Notes: a model not told the origin generated them from the sequence alone. A stretch of 18,885 bases of DNA from DATKDP01 sp035546335 (GCA_035546335.1 DATKDP010000135.1:1-18885); one strand, 5' to 3'; positions 7,709 through 15,590 are shown, counted from the first letter of the stretch. Program-made: numbers and translations.

Positions 7709-9186
7709 GCCCTCGGGTCGACGATCATCGGATCGCGCTGGCGATTTTCGTTCTCACCGCTGTTTGCTTCGGTTACTTCTTCGGCGGAGGAGGCTGGAAC
7801 CAGAACGTCCAGATGGATCTGACCCGTGCGATCGTCGAGCAGCGAACGATCAGGATCGACTCCTATGCTGCGAACACGGGAGACCGGTCGTTCTATCAGG
7901 GCCATGTCTATTCGAACAAATCGCCCGGCACGTCGTTTCTTGCAGTAGTCCCCTACGCAGCTCTCTATGTCATCGAGTCGAGGGAGGGCGTCGACTTCGG
8001 CGATCCTTTCGTCCTCGGCTTCAACGCCTGGATCTGCACCTTCGTAGTTTGCGGTCTGCTCGGAGCTACGATTCCAGCCGTTCTGTATCTCTACGGCCGG
8101 TCGCGATTCGGCGTGCCGAGGAGGCGAGCGGCCGCCATCGCGCTCGTCATCGCGCTCGGATCGCCGTTGTTCCCCTTCGCTACGGTGCTTTTCGCCCACG
8201 TGCCGAGCGCGGCGCTCCTGCTGCTCGCGTTCATGCTTGCGGACATCGACCGTCCCCGATGGCTGCTGGCCGGCCTTTTCGCCGGTCTCGCCGGATTGAC
8301 GAACTATCTGTGCATTCCTCCGATCGCTCTCATAGCTCTCCTGACTCTTCGCAGCGGCTCGTGGCGCAGAGCCCTCCCCCGATACGTGCTCGGCTCCCTC
8401 GCCCCCCTGTTTCTGCTCGCCTTCTATCATTACAGCGCATTCGGCTCTCCCTTCACGACGCCGGTCCAGACGACGGATCCGATCTTCGTGACCGAAAACG
8501 CCTGGATGGGAGTCGCCGGAGCACCGTCGCTTCAGGCGCTGTTCGGAATCACCATTTCCCCCTACCGCGGCCTCTTTTACGCGTCACCGGTGCTGATCTT
8601 CGCCTTCGCCGGAATGGTGATCATGCTTCGCCAGCGTATGTTTCTCACGCTCACGGTTCTGGCCTCCATCGTGATCTTTTTCATCGGCTTCAACACGACT
8701 TTCAACGGATGGGAGGCGGGGTTTTCATTCGGGCCGAGATATCTCATCCCGATCATTCCCCTTCTCGGTGTGGCGATGCTGCGCTCGGCCGGATTCTGGA
8801 CCCCGCTCTGGGCGATGCTGGCCGCGATCTCGTTGGTCCTCAACTTCGTCGCGACCGCAGTCGATCCGACGCCGTCGGGCTCGATCGGGCGCCCCGTGAC
8901 GCAGTATCTCTTTCCGCTCTTCATGACCGGACGACCCGCCCCGGAGGTGCTCGCCGCCCCGACTCCATGGCTCTCGAGAATCGAAGGGCATGTATCAGTC
9001 AACCCTCACGCGCTCGACGAGATCGTTCCATTCAGCCGGCATCCACCGGGCAGCGGGCCGAGTGAGTGGGCGGCCTTCAATCTCGGAGAGCTCATCTTCC
9101 GGCCGGGGTCGGTGGTTACGGTGTTGCCGATCGTGGTTTGGATCGTGGCAGGATCAGGCCTGCTGCTATGGCTGGCGAGGGAATGA
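7705..9186 (+). CDS. Polytopic GT-C/PMT-like membrane glycosyltransferase
   Basis: The 493-aa integral membrane protein has about ten hydrophobic segments. The first external loop carries DRSFYQGHVYSNKSPGTSFL (residues 60-79), a stretch typical of a branch of the GT39/PMT_2-like bacterial glycosyltransferases that use polyprenyl-phosphate sugars. A second conserved stretch, FSFGPRYLIPIIPLL (about 341-355), is also usual in that branch. An acidic residue in loop 1 (D52 or D60) could be catalytic. The last roughly 100 residues form an extracytoplasmic segment followed by a final membrane helix. The ATG overlaps rph by 4 bp, so it is translated with it, although no functional link is obvious. 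Donor and acceptor are unknown. Confidence 0.7.
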   Translation: MSPRVDDHRIALAIFVLTAVCFGYFFGGGGWNQNVQMDLTRAIVEQRTIRIDSYAANTGDRSFYQGHVYSNKSPGTSFLAVVPYAALYVIESREGVDFGDPFVLGFNAWICTFVVCGLLGATIPAVLYLYGRSRFGVPRRRAAAIALVIALGSPLFPFATVLFAHVPSAALLLLAFMLADIDRPRWLLAGLFAGLAGLTNYLCIPPIALIALLTLRSGSWRRALPRYVLGSLAPLFLLAFYHYSAFGSPFTTPVQTTDPIFVTENAWMGVAGAPSLQALFGITISPYRGLFYASPVLIFAFAGMVIMLRQRMFLTLTVLASIVIFFIGFNTTFNGWEAGFSFGPRYLIPIIPLLGVAMLRSAGFWTPLWAMLAAISLVLNFVATAVDPTPSGSIGRPVTQYLFPLFMTGRPAPEVLAAPTPWLSRIEGHVSVNPHALDEIVPFSRHPPGSGPSEWAAFNLGELIFRPGSVVTVLPIVVWIVAGSGLLLWLARE

Positions 9187-9226
9187 ACCGCGGTGTCATC
9201 CCGAAGCCGGGAGCCTGGGCGTCGGG
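9187..9226. repeat. Fragment of a family B repeat in a convergent gap
   Basis: The 40-bp gap between two convergent genes contains GTGTCATCCCGAAGC, matching the family B left end (GTCATCCCGA) over ten bases, followed by a CCGGGAGCCTGG-rich stretch. It is short, so a chance match is possible. No clear terminator stem with a T-run is seen. Confidence 0.35.
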
Positions 9227-10030
9227 CTATTCGATCATGCCGCTCAGCGGACTCGAGGCGGTCGCGTACAACTTCTTCTCGATCCGCCCTGCGAGGTATG
9301 CGAGCCGTCCTGCACGCACTGCGAGATTCATCGCCGTCGCCATGGCAACCGGGTCCATCGCACCGGCGATCCCAGTGTTCATCAGCACGGCGTCGGCGCC
9401 CAGCTCCATCGCCACCGCGGCGTCGGACGCCGTGCCGACGCCTGCATCGACGATCATCGGAATCTTCGTGAATTCTCTGATGATCCTGATGTTCGTCGGA
9501 TTGCGGATCCCCAGCCCCGAGCCGATCGGCGCGCCGAGCGGCATCACCGCGGCGCATCCCAGCTCTTCGAGCTTTCTGCAGACGATCGGATCATCGTTCG
9601 TGTATGGGAGCACCGTGAAGCCCTCCCGCACGAGGACCCGGGCTGCTTCCAGCAGGGCGACATTGTCGGGAAAGAGCGTCTTCGGATCTCCGATGACTTC
9701 GAGCTTGACCCAGTCGGAGAGGCCGACCTCACGCCCCAGTCTCGCATAACGGATCGCCTCCTCGGCCGTGTAGCAGCCGGCCGTGTTCGGGAGGAGGAAG
9801 TATCGCTTCGGGTCGATGTAGTCGAACAGACGCGGCTGATTCGGATCGGCGATCGACGTTCTGCGCACCGCAACGGTCACCATTTCCGTGCCGGACGCCT
9901 CCAGCGCAGCAGCCATCTGCTCCATCGAAGCATACTTTCCCGTTCCGGCAATCAGGCGCGAGCGGAAGGTTCGACCCCCCAGCACGAAATCATCCGTGGC
10001 GGCTGCGGTGTTCTCGATCGTGGTCGTCAT
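9227..10030 (-). CDS. thiG: Thiazole synthase
   Basis: ThiG forms the thiazole phosphate of thiamine from 1-deoxyxylulose-5-phosphate, dehydroglycine and ThiS thiocarboxylate, as a TIM-barrel enzyme. The 267-aa protein shows the Schiff-base lysine in WVKLEVIGD (K109), LPNTAGCYTAEEA, YTNDDP, MPLGAPIGSGLGI and VDAGVGTASDAAVAMELGADA. ATG 10030 is chosen because GGAG sits 7 bp upstream and the extra 22 residues of a longer frame (to 10096) look non-conserved. No thiS, thiF, thiH or thiO is adjacent, and no TPP-riboswitch core was found in the 160 bp upstream. It therefore appears to be a lone gene here. Confidence 0.95.
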   Translation of the reverse strand: MTTTIENTAAATDDFVLGGRTFRSRLIAGTGKYASMEQMAAALEASGTEMVTVAVRRTSIADPNQPRLFDYIDPKRYFLLPNTAGCYTAEEAIRYARLGREVGLSDWVKLEVIGDPKTLFPDNVALLEAARVLVREGFTVLPYTNDDPIVCRKLEELGCAAVMPLGAPIGSGLGIRNPTNIRIIREFTKIPMIVDAGVGTASDAAVAMELGADAVLMNTGIAGAMDPVAMATAMNLAVRAGRLAYLAGRIEKKLYATASSPLSGMIE

Positions 10031-10191
10031 CTCTCTGCTCCGTGATTCGTCGCTTTCGGCGGGAGGTGGCGCGGAGCGCCGGCCCCGTCCATGCAACGAA
10101 TGCGCTCCGGCCGATCTTCCCGGCCTGTCGGCGCTGGATTGCCTCGGGGCGCTGATGTATTCTGCCGCACTTCCCTTGCGGCTCGGGACAT

Positions 10192-10267
10192 TGTGGTGTA
10201 GCTCAACCGGTAGAGCGGCGGATTGTTAATCCGTAGGTTGGTGGTTCGAGTCCACCCGCCACAGCCA
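10192..10267 (+). tRNA. tRNA-Asn (anticodon GTT)
   Basis: A full cloverleaf can be drawn. The acceptor is 10192-10198 with 10257-10263 (one G-T pair), the D-stem is GCTC/GAGC, and the anticodon stem is 10218-10222 with 10230-10234. The loop TTGTTAA places GTT at 10225-10227. The variable loop has 5 nt, and the T-arm is GGTGG-TTCGAGT-CCACC. The discriminator is G10264 and CCA is encoded (10265-10267). It stands alone and is divergent from thiG. Confidence 0.97.
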
Positions 10268-10302
10268 GCCCGTCCTTGTGCAGTTCCTCTTCGCCATCTT
10301 TC

Positions 10303-10340
10303 ACTCACACCCTCCCCCGGCCCTCGCTCAGGATGACGGG
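10303..10340. repeat. Right half of a family A repeat after tRNA-Asn
   Basis: CTCACACC, a C-rich stretch and CCCTCGCTCAGGATGACGG match the right arm of the full copy at 100-135. The left arm and loop are absent, so this is a half copy. It lies in the convergent gap between the tRNA gene and the minus-strand pair below 11136. A short hairpin CGTCGC-GCA-GCGACG follows at 10370-10384, without a T-run. Confidence 0.75.
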
Positions 10341-10408
10341 GCGAGCGCGCAGGGTTGTCCACTCCTCTCCGTCGCGCAGCGACGTCTCGCCATGACGGGT
10401 GACGCGCG

Positions 10409-10690
10409 CTAAATCCCCGGCTCCTCGTCGGGCAGCGGCGCCGACCAGTCGATCGGCTCGCCGAGGTTTCCGAGCGCGGCAAGCCAGAAGTGGCCCCAGG
10501 CCAGCGGTACGCGCAGAACCACTCGATGGATTCGTGCTCGGAGCGCGGGATCTTCGGCAGCCAGGCGATACAGCGCACGCCAGTCGCGCAGCTCCCCCCG
10601 GTCGAGGATCTGTGCAATCACTTCTTCGCTCCGAAGGTCGAGATAGGAGCGATTCCAGAGCGCGATCGAGGATTCCAACGACCAGCTCAT
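10409..10690 (-). CDS. Hypothetical 93-aa protein, second gene of a coupled pair
   Basis: I do not recognise a named family. The protein is mainly helical and soluble, starting MSWSLESS and containing YLDLRSEEVIAQILDRGELR and then DWRALYRLA; it ends in an acidic, proline-containing tail (LPDEEPGI). Its ATG overlaps the stop of the upstream gene (10687-11136) by 4 bp, so the two are translated together. That gene is nucleotidyltransferase-like, and two-gene cassettes of such proteins with a small partner are common in toxin-antitoxin settings. A partner role is inferred from arrangement alone. Confidence 0.6.
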   Translation of the reverse strand: MSWSLESSIALWNRSYLDLRSEEVIAQILDRGELRDWRALYRLAAEDPALRARIHRVVLRVPLAWGHFWLAALGNLGEPIDWSAPLPDEEPGI

Positions 10691-11136
10691 CGAGCAGTCT
10701 CCCCCCCATGGGAATCACCCTCGAGGGCCACGCGGGCCACGACTTCGGCCCAGACTCGCCCTCGCTCCGTGAGGTGGGTCCAGTCGTTCCATGGCGGTCG
10801 GAGATCGCGGTAGGAAGCAAGATCGATCTCCGGGCGGTCAGAAGGGGCCGCAGCAGCGAGACGCTCGCCGACCTCGACCAGTGGCGAAGCGCCGCCGGGC
10901 TGACGATAGATCTCATCGAAGGAGGCGAGCGCCGTCGCGACCCCTTCTTCGCCGAGCCGCTCCATCAGAACGACCGAATCGAGGTAGTCGCGCACCGTAT
11001 TTCGCGTCGCGAGGAGCCATGACTTGATCCGAACCATCTCCGGAAGCGTCGGGACTCGCAATCCCGCAATCGTTTCTGTCTCGAGCGGCCGGGTACGTCG
11101 CAGCTGGCGAATGCCGGTCTGGATTCCTTCGATCAT
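10687..11136 (-). CDS. Nucleotidyltransferase-like (AbiEii-type) C-terminal segment, probably 5'-truncated
   Basis: The 149-aa product contains VPTLPEMVRIKSWLLATRN followed by TVRDYLDSVVLMERLG. This is the K/R-K-x(n)-RDYxD pattern seen in the middle and C-terminal part of AbiEii/AbiGii-like nucleotidyltransferases. The catalytic N-terminal part (G-S/G and DxD motifs, about 90 residues) is missing. The frame upstream is open for only seven more codons before a TGA at 11158-11160, so it is not simply a wrong start. It is either a truncated gene or a short stand-alone relative. It overlaps the 93-aa gene by 4 bp. No Shine-Dalgarno site is visible. Family placement is from recalled motif similarity. 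Confidence 0.5.
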   Translation of the reverse strand: MIEGIQTGIRQLRRTRPLETETIAGLRVPTLPEMVRIKSWLLATRNTVRDYLDSVVLMERLGEEGVATALASFDEIYRQPGGASPLVEVGERLAAAAPSDRPEIDLASYRDLRPPWNDWTHLTERGRVWAEVVARVALEGDSHGGETAR

Positions 11137-11256
11137 ACGGTCATTCTGACGCGCAGCTCACAGCCTGCTGTCTTGAAAACTCGGAACCGTTGCGGTGTAG
11201 GGGCGGCAGGCATGGTCTATGATTGCTCGCCGGTGTTCACGGGCCGTCGAGGGGCG

Positions 11257-12771
11257 ATGCTGCTGCCGAGAGATTACGATCAGCTGCGGGAGCGCGGAAT
11301 CAGGCGAGAGACTGCCGAATGGCAGATCGCGGTCCTGCAGTCCCCGCCCGGGGCTATCGTGCTCGACCGCCCATGCACGATCGGCGACGGCATCACCGGC
11401 CTTCCGCAGGAGGAGCTCGAGAGCTACCGCGAATCGGCGAACGAAGCAGGTCGCGATGGGCGCATCGGAAAGTTCGTCCCGGCGTCGGGAGCGGCGAGCC
11501 GGATGTTCCGCGACCTCATCACCGCGCTCGAGGACCCTGACCGTCCGCCCGCCGCACACGAGGGCGCTGCGCACTTCTTCGACCGGCTCGAGGAGTTTCC
11601 GTTCGCCGAGCTGATCGCCGGCCGCGCGGGAGACGATCTTCGATCGCTGGCGTCGAGCGCCGAAGGTCAGAGAACGATTCTGACGGTTCTTCTCGAGGAG
11701 CTCGGATACGCAGACCTCCCCAAGGCACTCGTTCCATTTCATCGAAACGACGAGCGGGCGAGCACCCCTTTCGAGGAGCATCTTGTTGAGGCGGCGCACT
11801 ATGCGCGCGATGCGAACGGGCGATGCCGCGTGCACTACACCGTCACCCCGGGTCACGTCGCCCGGTTCGAGCGACATCTCGACGCGATCCGGCCGGAAGC
11901 GGAATCGATCGCTAATTCGCGATTCGACGTGACGTTCTCGATTCAGCATCCGGCGACCGACACACTGGCGCTCGCCGGCGACGGCTCGCTCTTCCGGCTC
12001 GACGACGGCAGCCTTCTCTTCCGTCCCGGCGGTCATGGCGCGTTGATCCGGAACCTCGAGGAGCTCGCTGGCGATCTCGTCGTGGTCAAAAACATCGACA
12101 ACATTCTTCCTTCCCACCGGATGGAGGACGTGGCTCAGTGGAAACGTCTGCTGATCGGACTGGCCGTTCAGTTGCAGCGGCGGACGTTTGCCATTCTCGA
12201 TCAGTGCGTCGCCGAAGATTGCCCTCCGTTATTACTCGACGCAGCGATCGAGTTTGCCGGGAGCGTCTTCGCGCGGCGCTGCCCGGAGAGCATCGTCTCG
12301 GACGAGGAGCGCCGGCAGTTCATCGCCGATGCGCTCGACAGACCGCTGCGCATCTGCGGCGTCGTTCGCAACGAAGGAGAGCCGGGAGGAGCGCCCTTCT
12401 GGGTCCGCGGCCCCGATGGTTCGACTTCGATTCAGATCGTGGAGTCGTCGCAGGTGAACATCGTCGATCCGGCTCAGGAGGCGATCTGGCGCTCGTCGAC
12501 GCACTTCAATCCGGTCGACCTCGTCTGCGCGTTGCGCGATCGCCGAGGCGAGCCGTTCGATCTGTCGCGCTTCGTCGATCCCGACGCCGTCTTCATCGCG
12601 AAAAAATCGCACCTCGGGCGCGACCTTCTGGCTCTTGAGCTACCTGGTCTGTGGAATGGTGGAATGGCGGGATGGAACACGATCTGCGTCGAGGTGCCCC
12701 CCTCGACCTTCGCGCCGGTGAAGACCGTGCTCGATCTGCTTCGACCCGAGCACCGCGCGTCGAAGAGCTGA
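11257..12771 (+). CDS. DUF4301 family protein, possible UDP-sugar-pyrophosphorylase-like fold
   Basis: The 504-aa cytosolic protein matches the DUF4301 pattern: TIGDGI, KFVPASGAASRMFRDL, STPFEEHLVEAAHYA, FSIQHPATDTLALAGDGS, LLFRPGGHGALIRNLEEL, VVKNIDNI, SSTHFNPVDL and GGMAGWNTICVEVP near the end. The family's function is unestablished to my knowledge. The order of a G/S-rich loop, a GxGxL block and a DN block resembles UDP-GlcNAc/UDP-glucose pyrophosphorylases. ATG 11257 is chosen because GAGGGG lies just upstream and the family-like start (LLPRDYDQLRERGI) begins there; in-frame starts at 11212 and 11173 add unmatched residues. A hairpin with a T-run at 12901-12920 probably ends its transcript. 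Confidence 0.85.
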   Translation: MLLPRDYDQLRERGIRRETAEWQIAVLQSPPGAIVLDRPCTIGDGITGLPQEELESYRESANEAGRDGRIGKFVPASGAASRMFRDLITALEDPDRPPAAHEGAAHFFDRLEEFPFAELIAGRAGDDLRSLASSAEGQRTILTVLLEELGYADLPKALVPFHRNDERASTPFEEHLVEAAHYARDANGRCRVHYTVTPGHVARFERHLDAIRPEAESIANSRFDVTFSIQHPATDTLALAGDGSLFRLDDGSLLFRPGGHGALIRNLEELAGDLVVVKNIDNILPSHRMEDVAQWKRLLIGLAVQLQRRTFAILDQCVAEDCPPLLLDAAIEFAGSVFARRCPESIVSDEERRQFIADALDRPLRICGVVRNEGEPGGAPFWVRGPDGSTSIQIVESSQVNIVDPAQEAIWRSSTHFNPVDLVCALRDRRGEPFDLSRFVDPDAVFIAKKSHLGRDLLALELPGLWNGGMAGWNTICVEVPPSTFAPVKTVLDLLRPEHRASKS

Positions 12772-12786
12772 ACGAGGGGGTCGGGC

Positions 12787-12875
12787 GTCCTGAATGAAGG
12801 ATCTGCAATCGGCAACTGTGTAAGAACGCAGATCCTTCGCTCACGCCCGCCCATCCGCCTCGCTCAGGATGACGG
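12787..12875. repeat. Family A repeat, copy lacking most of the left outer arm
   Basis: GAAGGATCTGC, the loop block ATCGGCAACTGTGTAAGAAC, the partner arm GCAGATCCTTCGCTCAC and the outer right arm CCTCGCTCAGGATGACGG follow the same order as at 53-135. The loop differs from the first copy by only about two bases. The far left arm is replaced by unrelated sequence after a GTCCTGA stub. It lies between convergent genes. Confidence 0.85.
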
Positions 12876-12900
12876 CGAGGTTTGCTGTTCTTCTCTTCAC

Positions 12901-12920
12901 CGGCGCGCAGCGCCGTTTTT
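12901..12920 (+). terminator. Intrinsic terminator-like hairpin
   Basis: CGGCGC (12901-12906), loop GCA, GCGCCG (12910-12915), then five T residues (12916-12920). It has the right polarity to end the DUF4301 transcript. A near-identical stem with the same GCA loop but no T-run exists at 10370-10384, so this may also be part of a dispersed repeat. Confidence 0.6.
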
Positions 12921-12974
12921 CGCTCGGGATGTCAGCATGGCGGGACGCCCGCTCTCCCCGGATGACGCGACCCC

Positions 12975-14414
12975 TCACGGCCTCGCGTACAGATCGATGA
13001 TCCGTTCGATTCCTTCACTGCAGACGCGGCAGAAACCGACCTCGTCGCGGGTGAACATGATGCAGTCGATCTCCGGGCGGTAGAGCCCCTGCGCTTCGTA
13101 CATCGCTCCCTCGAATGCCCCTACCTTCCCGGCGTGCGTCTGTGAGGCGAGAAACTGCGTGTCCCACGCCTGCACTTCGCGGAAGAGCTGGTCCATCTGC
13201 TCTTCGGTCGCCCCCGCTGCGAGCATCTCGCGGCGCTTCTGCTGGTAGGCGTAGCTGTGCTTGTCGAACGTCTCCTTGTCCCACGGCGTCGGGAGCGGAG
13301 TCCCGGAGGTGACGAGATGCTTCCACTTGATGTTCGCCGGATCGTGCAGCGCCGTGACGTTCGGCTCCCACGGCTCGGGATGTTCCGATCCGCCGGTCTG
13401 GTAGGCGACCGGTGAAGTGTAGTACTCGTCGGCGAGCGCGGCGAAGTGATGCCCGAGCTCGTGAATGAAGAGATAGTCGGCGAAACCGCTGCCGACCGCT
13501 GCGGTGGCGTGGTCGTTGAAGATTCCGCCGCCGCCGTACTTTTTCTCGTTGACGAGGATCTCGACGAACTCGTAGGGAGCGCCCGAGGCGACGTCGCGCA
13601 TCGCGCGGTTGTCGAGAGTCAGGACATAGCGCTCGGAATCGAAGATGTTGTACTGCGTGCCGATCGGCGTCCGCCGGTTCCGAAGCTCGCGCGGTCGATG
13701 GATCCCGCTCTCGCTCGTCGGAAGATCGATCGCGCGCACGTTGAAGTCCTTTTTCCGCGACTTGAACGGTTCTGTGGCGAAGAGAGCGTCGACGAGCTTC
13801 TTCGCGTCGGCATGGAACTTCGGAATCTCCGAAGCGCTGTATCCGTCACCGAGGACGAGAAGATCGACTTTTTCCGAGGGTGGTCCATTCTCGAAGAGCG
13901 TCCACACCTTGCCGATTGGCTTGATGTCGGCGGGATTGACGAAGCGCGAGGTGGGGTCGATCAGTGTCGACCACACCTGCTGGAACGCGTTCTGATCGTC
14001 ACGCTTCTTGACGACGAGCTGCACGGTCTTCTTCGGCCACGGGAAGCGGACGGATTCATGGAAGGTGCGGTGGAGCTTCTGCGCTTCGGCGGTCGTCTCC
14101 CATTCGCCGAACAGCGATGCGTAGCCGCGCGAGTAGAGAAGCCGGTTGCTCCGATGATCGATGACCTCGACGAGGTACTTCCCGAGGTTTGTCGGATCGA
14201 CGAGCCGCGTGCGGCTTCCAGCCCAGGGGCCGTCGGAGACGACGCGATCGAGCCCGAAGATCTCCTTCCCGAATCCGCCGGTGTGGAAGTAATCGACGCG
14301 CATCGTCTTGTTGTCGAACCATGTGTCGAACCGCGGCTCCTGCGCCTCGGCGCTGGCGAGCGCGAGGGGGAGCAGGATCGCCGTGAGAATGGCCAGTCGG
14401 ATGAGTCGTTGCAT
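12975..14414 (-). CDS. Secreted peptidase of family M64 (IgA-peptidase-type metalloprotease)
   Basis: The 479-aa protein starts with a signal peptide (MQRLIRLAILTAILLPLALA, likely cut after AEA). A family-specific N-terminal beta domain follows (about 25-130). The zinc motif HELGHHFAALADEY is at 318-331 (H318, E319, H322, with D329 as the M64-type third ligand). A VDLLVLGDGYSASE block lies ahead of it and a C-terminal cysteine cluster DCIMFTRDEVGFCRVC near the end. ATG 14414 is preferred because GGAG lies about 8 bp upstream and the signal peptide begins there; a longer frame to 14441 adds nine residues. It is divergent from the VWFA-type gene. The substrate is unknown; the IgA link comes from the family name only. 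Confidence 0.92.
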   Translation of the reverse strand: MQRLIRLAILTAILLPLALASAEAQEPRFDTWFDNKTMRVDYFHTGGFGKEIFGLDRVVSDGPWAGSRTRLVDPTNLGKYLVEVIDHRSNRLLYSRGYASLFGEWETTAEAQKLHRTFHESVRFPWPKKTVQLVVKKRDDQNAFQQVWSTLIDPTSRFVNPADIKPIGKVWTLFENGPPSEKVDLLVLGDGYSASEIPKFHADAKKLVDALFATEPFKSRKKDFNVRAIDLPTSESGIHRPRELRNRRTPIGTQYNIFDSERYVLTLDNRAMRDVASGAPYEFVEILVNEKKYGGGGIFNDHATAAVGSGFADYLFIHELGHHFAALADEYYTSPVAYQTGGSEHPEPWEPNVTALHDPANIKWKHLVTSGTPLPTPWDKETFDKHSYAYQQKRREMLAAGATEEQMDQLFREVQAWDTQFLASQTHAGKVGAFEGAMYEAQGLYRPEIDCIMFTRDEVGFCRVCSEGIERIIDLYARP

Positions 14415-14526
14415 CGATCGTCTCCGTGAATATGTTGTCAACTGTGAGATGCCGGGCTCGAATCCTGCTGGTTTCCGGTGTAATTTTCAAGTCATTGCGG
14501 GGCGGACCACGGAACCGAAAGGAAAC
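14415..14526. promoter_or_regulatory. Divergent intergenic region of the M64 and VWFA genes
   Basis: This 112-bp spacer must hold the promoters of both genes. TTGACA is present on the minus strand within the GTTGTCAACTG stretch near 14440-14450, but no -10 box at good distance fits before the M64 start. TAATTT near 14482 is a possible plus-strand -10 box without a convincing -35 box. No family A or B repeat is present. Confidence 0.3.
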
Positions 14527-15573
14527 ATGTCGACACGACCATTGGATCGAGCGCGCATCGCTACGCTGTTTCTCGCAGTTCTGGCGCTGCTAGTGACGCC
14601 CGCCGGCGCTCAGGAGATCCGTGCGCATGAAGAGATCACCGTCGAGAGGATCCTGATCGACGTTCACGTGATCGACCTGAAGGGAAATCCGATCGAGGAA
14701 TTGCGGCCGAGCGATTTCCGCGTGCGGATCGACGGGCTGCCCGCCGTCGTCGAATCGATCGAGTGGATCGACTCGACCTCACCCGACGAGGGTCTGCTCG
14801 TGATGGAAGAGGGGGAGGACGTGGAGCCGGCGAGGCCGGCGGGCGGCCGTCTCATCGTCATCTTCTTTCAGACCGATTTCCAGCGCGATCGCGTCAAGGG
14901 GCAGATGCGGATGACGACGCACGCCATCGAGTTTCTCGATTCGCTCACCCCGCGCGACCGCGTCGCCGTCGTCTCGTTCGATTCCCATCTGAAGCTGCGC
15001 CAGGATTTCACCAGCGATCGAGCCAGGCTCGAGAAGGCGATCCGCGACGCGATCCTCATCAACCATCCCCCTTCATCCGAGATCGTTCCGAATCCTTCGC
15101 TCTTTCGGCGATTGCCGCGAGACGATGCGCGCCGCGCGGCCACGCCGGAGAAAGCGCTCTACCTGGTCGGCAATGCGCTTCTCCCGATCGAGGGGCCGAA
15201 GACGCTCGTTCTTTTCGGGTGGGGACTCGGGCGGTACGGCGTCGGCGGAGTGCAGATGATCCGCGACTACTCGATCGCCAGGTCGGCGCTGGAGGCATCG
15301 CGTACGTCGGTGTTCTCGCTCGACATCTCCGATGCCGACTATCACTCGCTGGAGGTGGGGCTGCAGAAGGTGTCGGCGGACACGGGGGGGTTCTACGCCA
15401 GGACGCACATCTTCCCCCGCTTCGCGATCGAAAAGCTCCAGCGCGCCATCTCCGGCCACTACGTCCTGGTGATCAAACGGCCGGACGGACCGCGCGGCGT
15501 TCACCGAATCGAGATCGACCTGCGAAGAAACATCAAGGCGACCGTGCTCTCGCGGAGCACCTACCGGGATTGA
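14527..15573 (+). CDS. Secreted VWFA-related protein (acidobacterial type)
   Basis: The 348-aa protein has a signal peptide (hydrophobic LFLAVLALLVTP, likely cut after AGA near residue 28). An N-terminal block VHVIDLKGNPIEELRPSDFRV (47-67) is typical of the VWFA-related acidobacterial domain (TIGR03436-like). A Rossmann-type VWFA domain follows from about 107 (GGRLIVIFFQTDFQRDRV; VAVVSFDSHLKL; TLVLFGWGLGRYG). The usual metal-site DxSxS is replaced by FFQTDFQR, so metal-dependent ligand binding looks lost. It ends with a strand-rich segment (HYVLVIKRPDGPRGVHRIEI). ATG 14527 has AAAGGAAAC upstream. It probably acts outside the inner membrane; its partner is unknown. Confidence 0.85.
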   Translation: MSTRPLDRARIATLFLAVLALLVTPAGAQEIRAHEEITVERILIDVHVIDLKGNPIEELRPSDFRVRIDGLPAVVESIEWIDSTSPDEGLLVMEEGEDVEPARPAGGRLIVIFFQTDFQRDRVKGQMRMTTHAIEFLDSLTPRDRVAVVSFDSHLKLRQDFTSDRARLEKAIRDAILINHPPSSEIVPNPSLFRRLPRDDARRAATPEKALYLVGNALLPIEGPKTLVLFGWGLGRYGVGGVQMIRDYSIARSALEASRTSVFSLDISDADYHSLEVGLQKVSADTGGFYARTHIFPRFAIEKLQRAISGHYVLVIKRPDGPRGVHRIEIDLRRNIKATVLSRSTYRD

Positions 15574-15590
15574 GCGTCCGTCATACGGCG

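Noticed and set aside
10031..10191. TPP riboswitch upstream of thiG
   Set aside because: The minus strand lacks the conserved CTGAGA and ACCTGATCTGG-type blocks.
10192..10340. tRNA-Asn as the attachment site of an integrated element
   Set aside because: There is no integrase gene and no second copy of the tRNA 3' end in the window; the sequence after the tRNA is a half copy of the dispersed repeat.
11158..12117. A 319-codon minus-strand frame opposite the DUF4301 gene
   Set aside because: It is antisense to a gene with strong family motifs, and its product has no recognisable domain.
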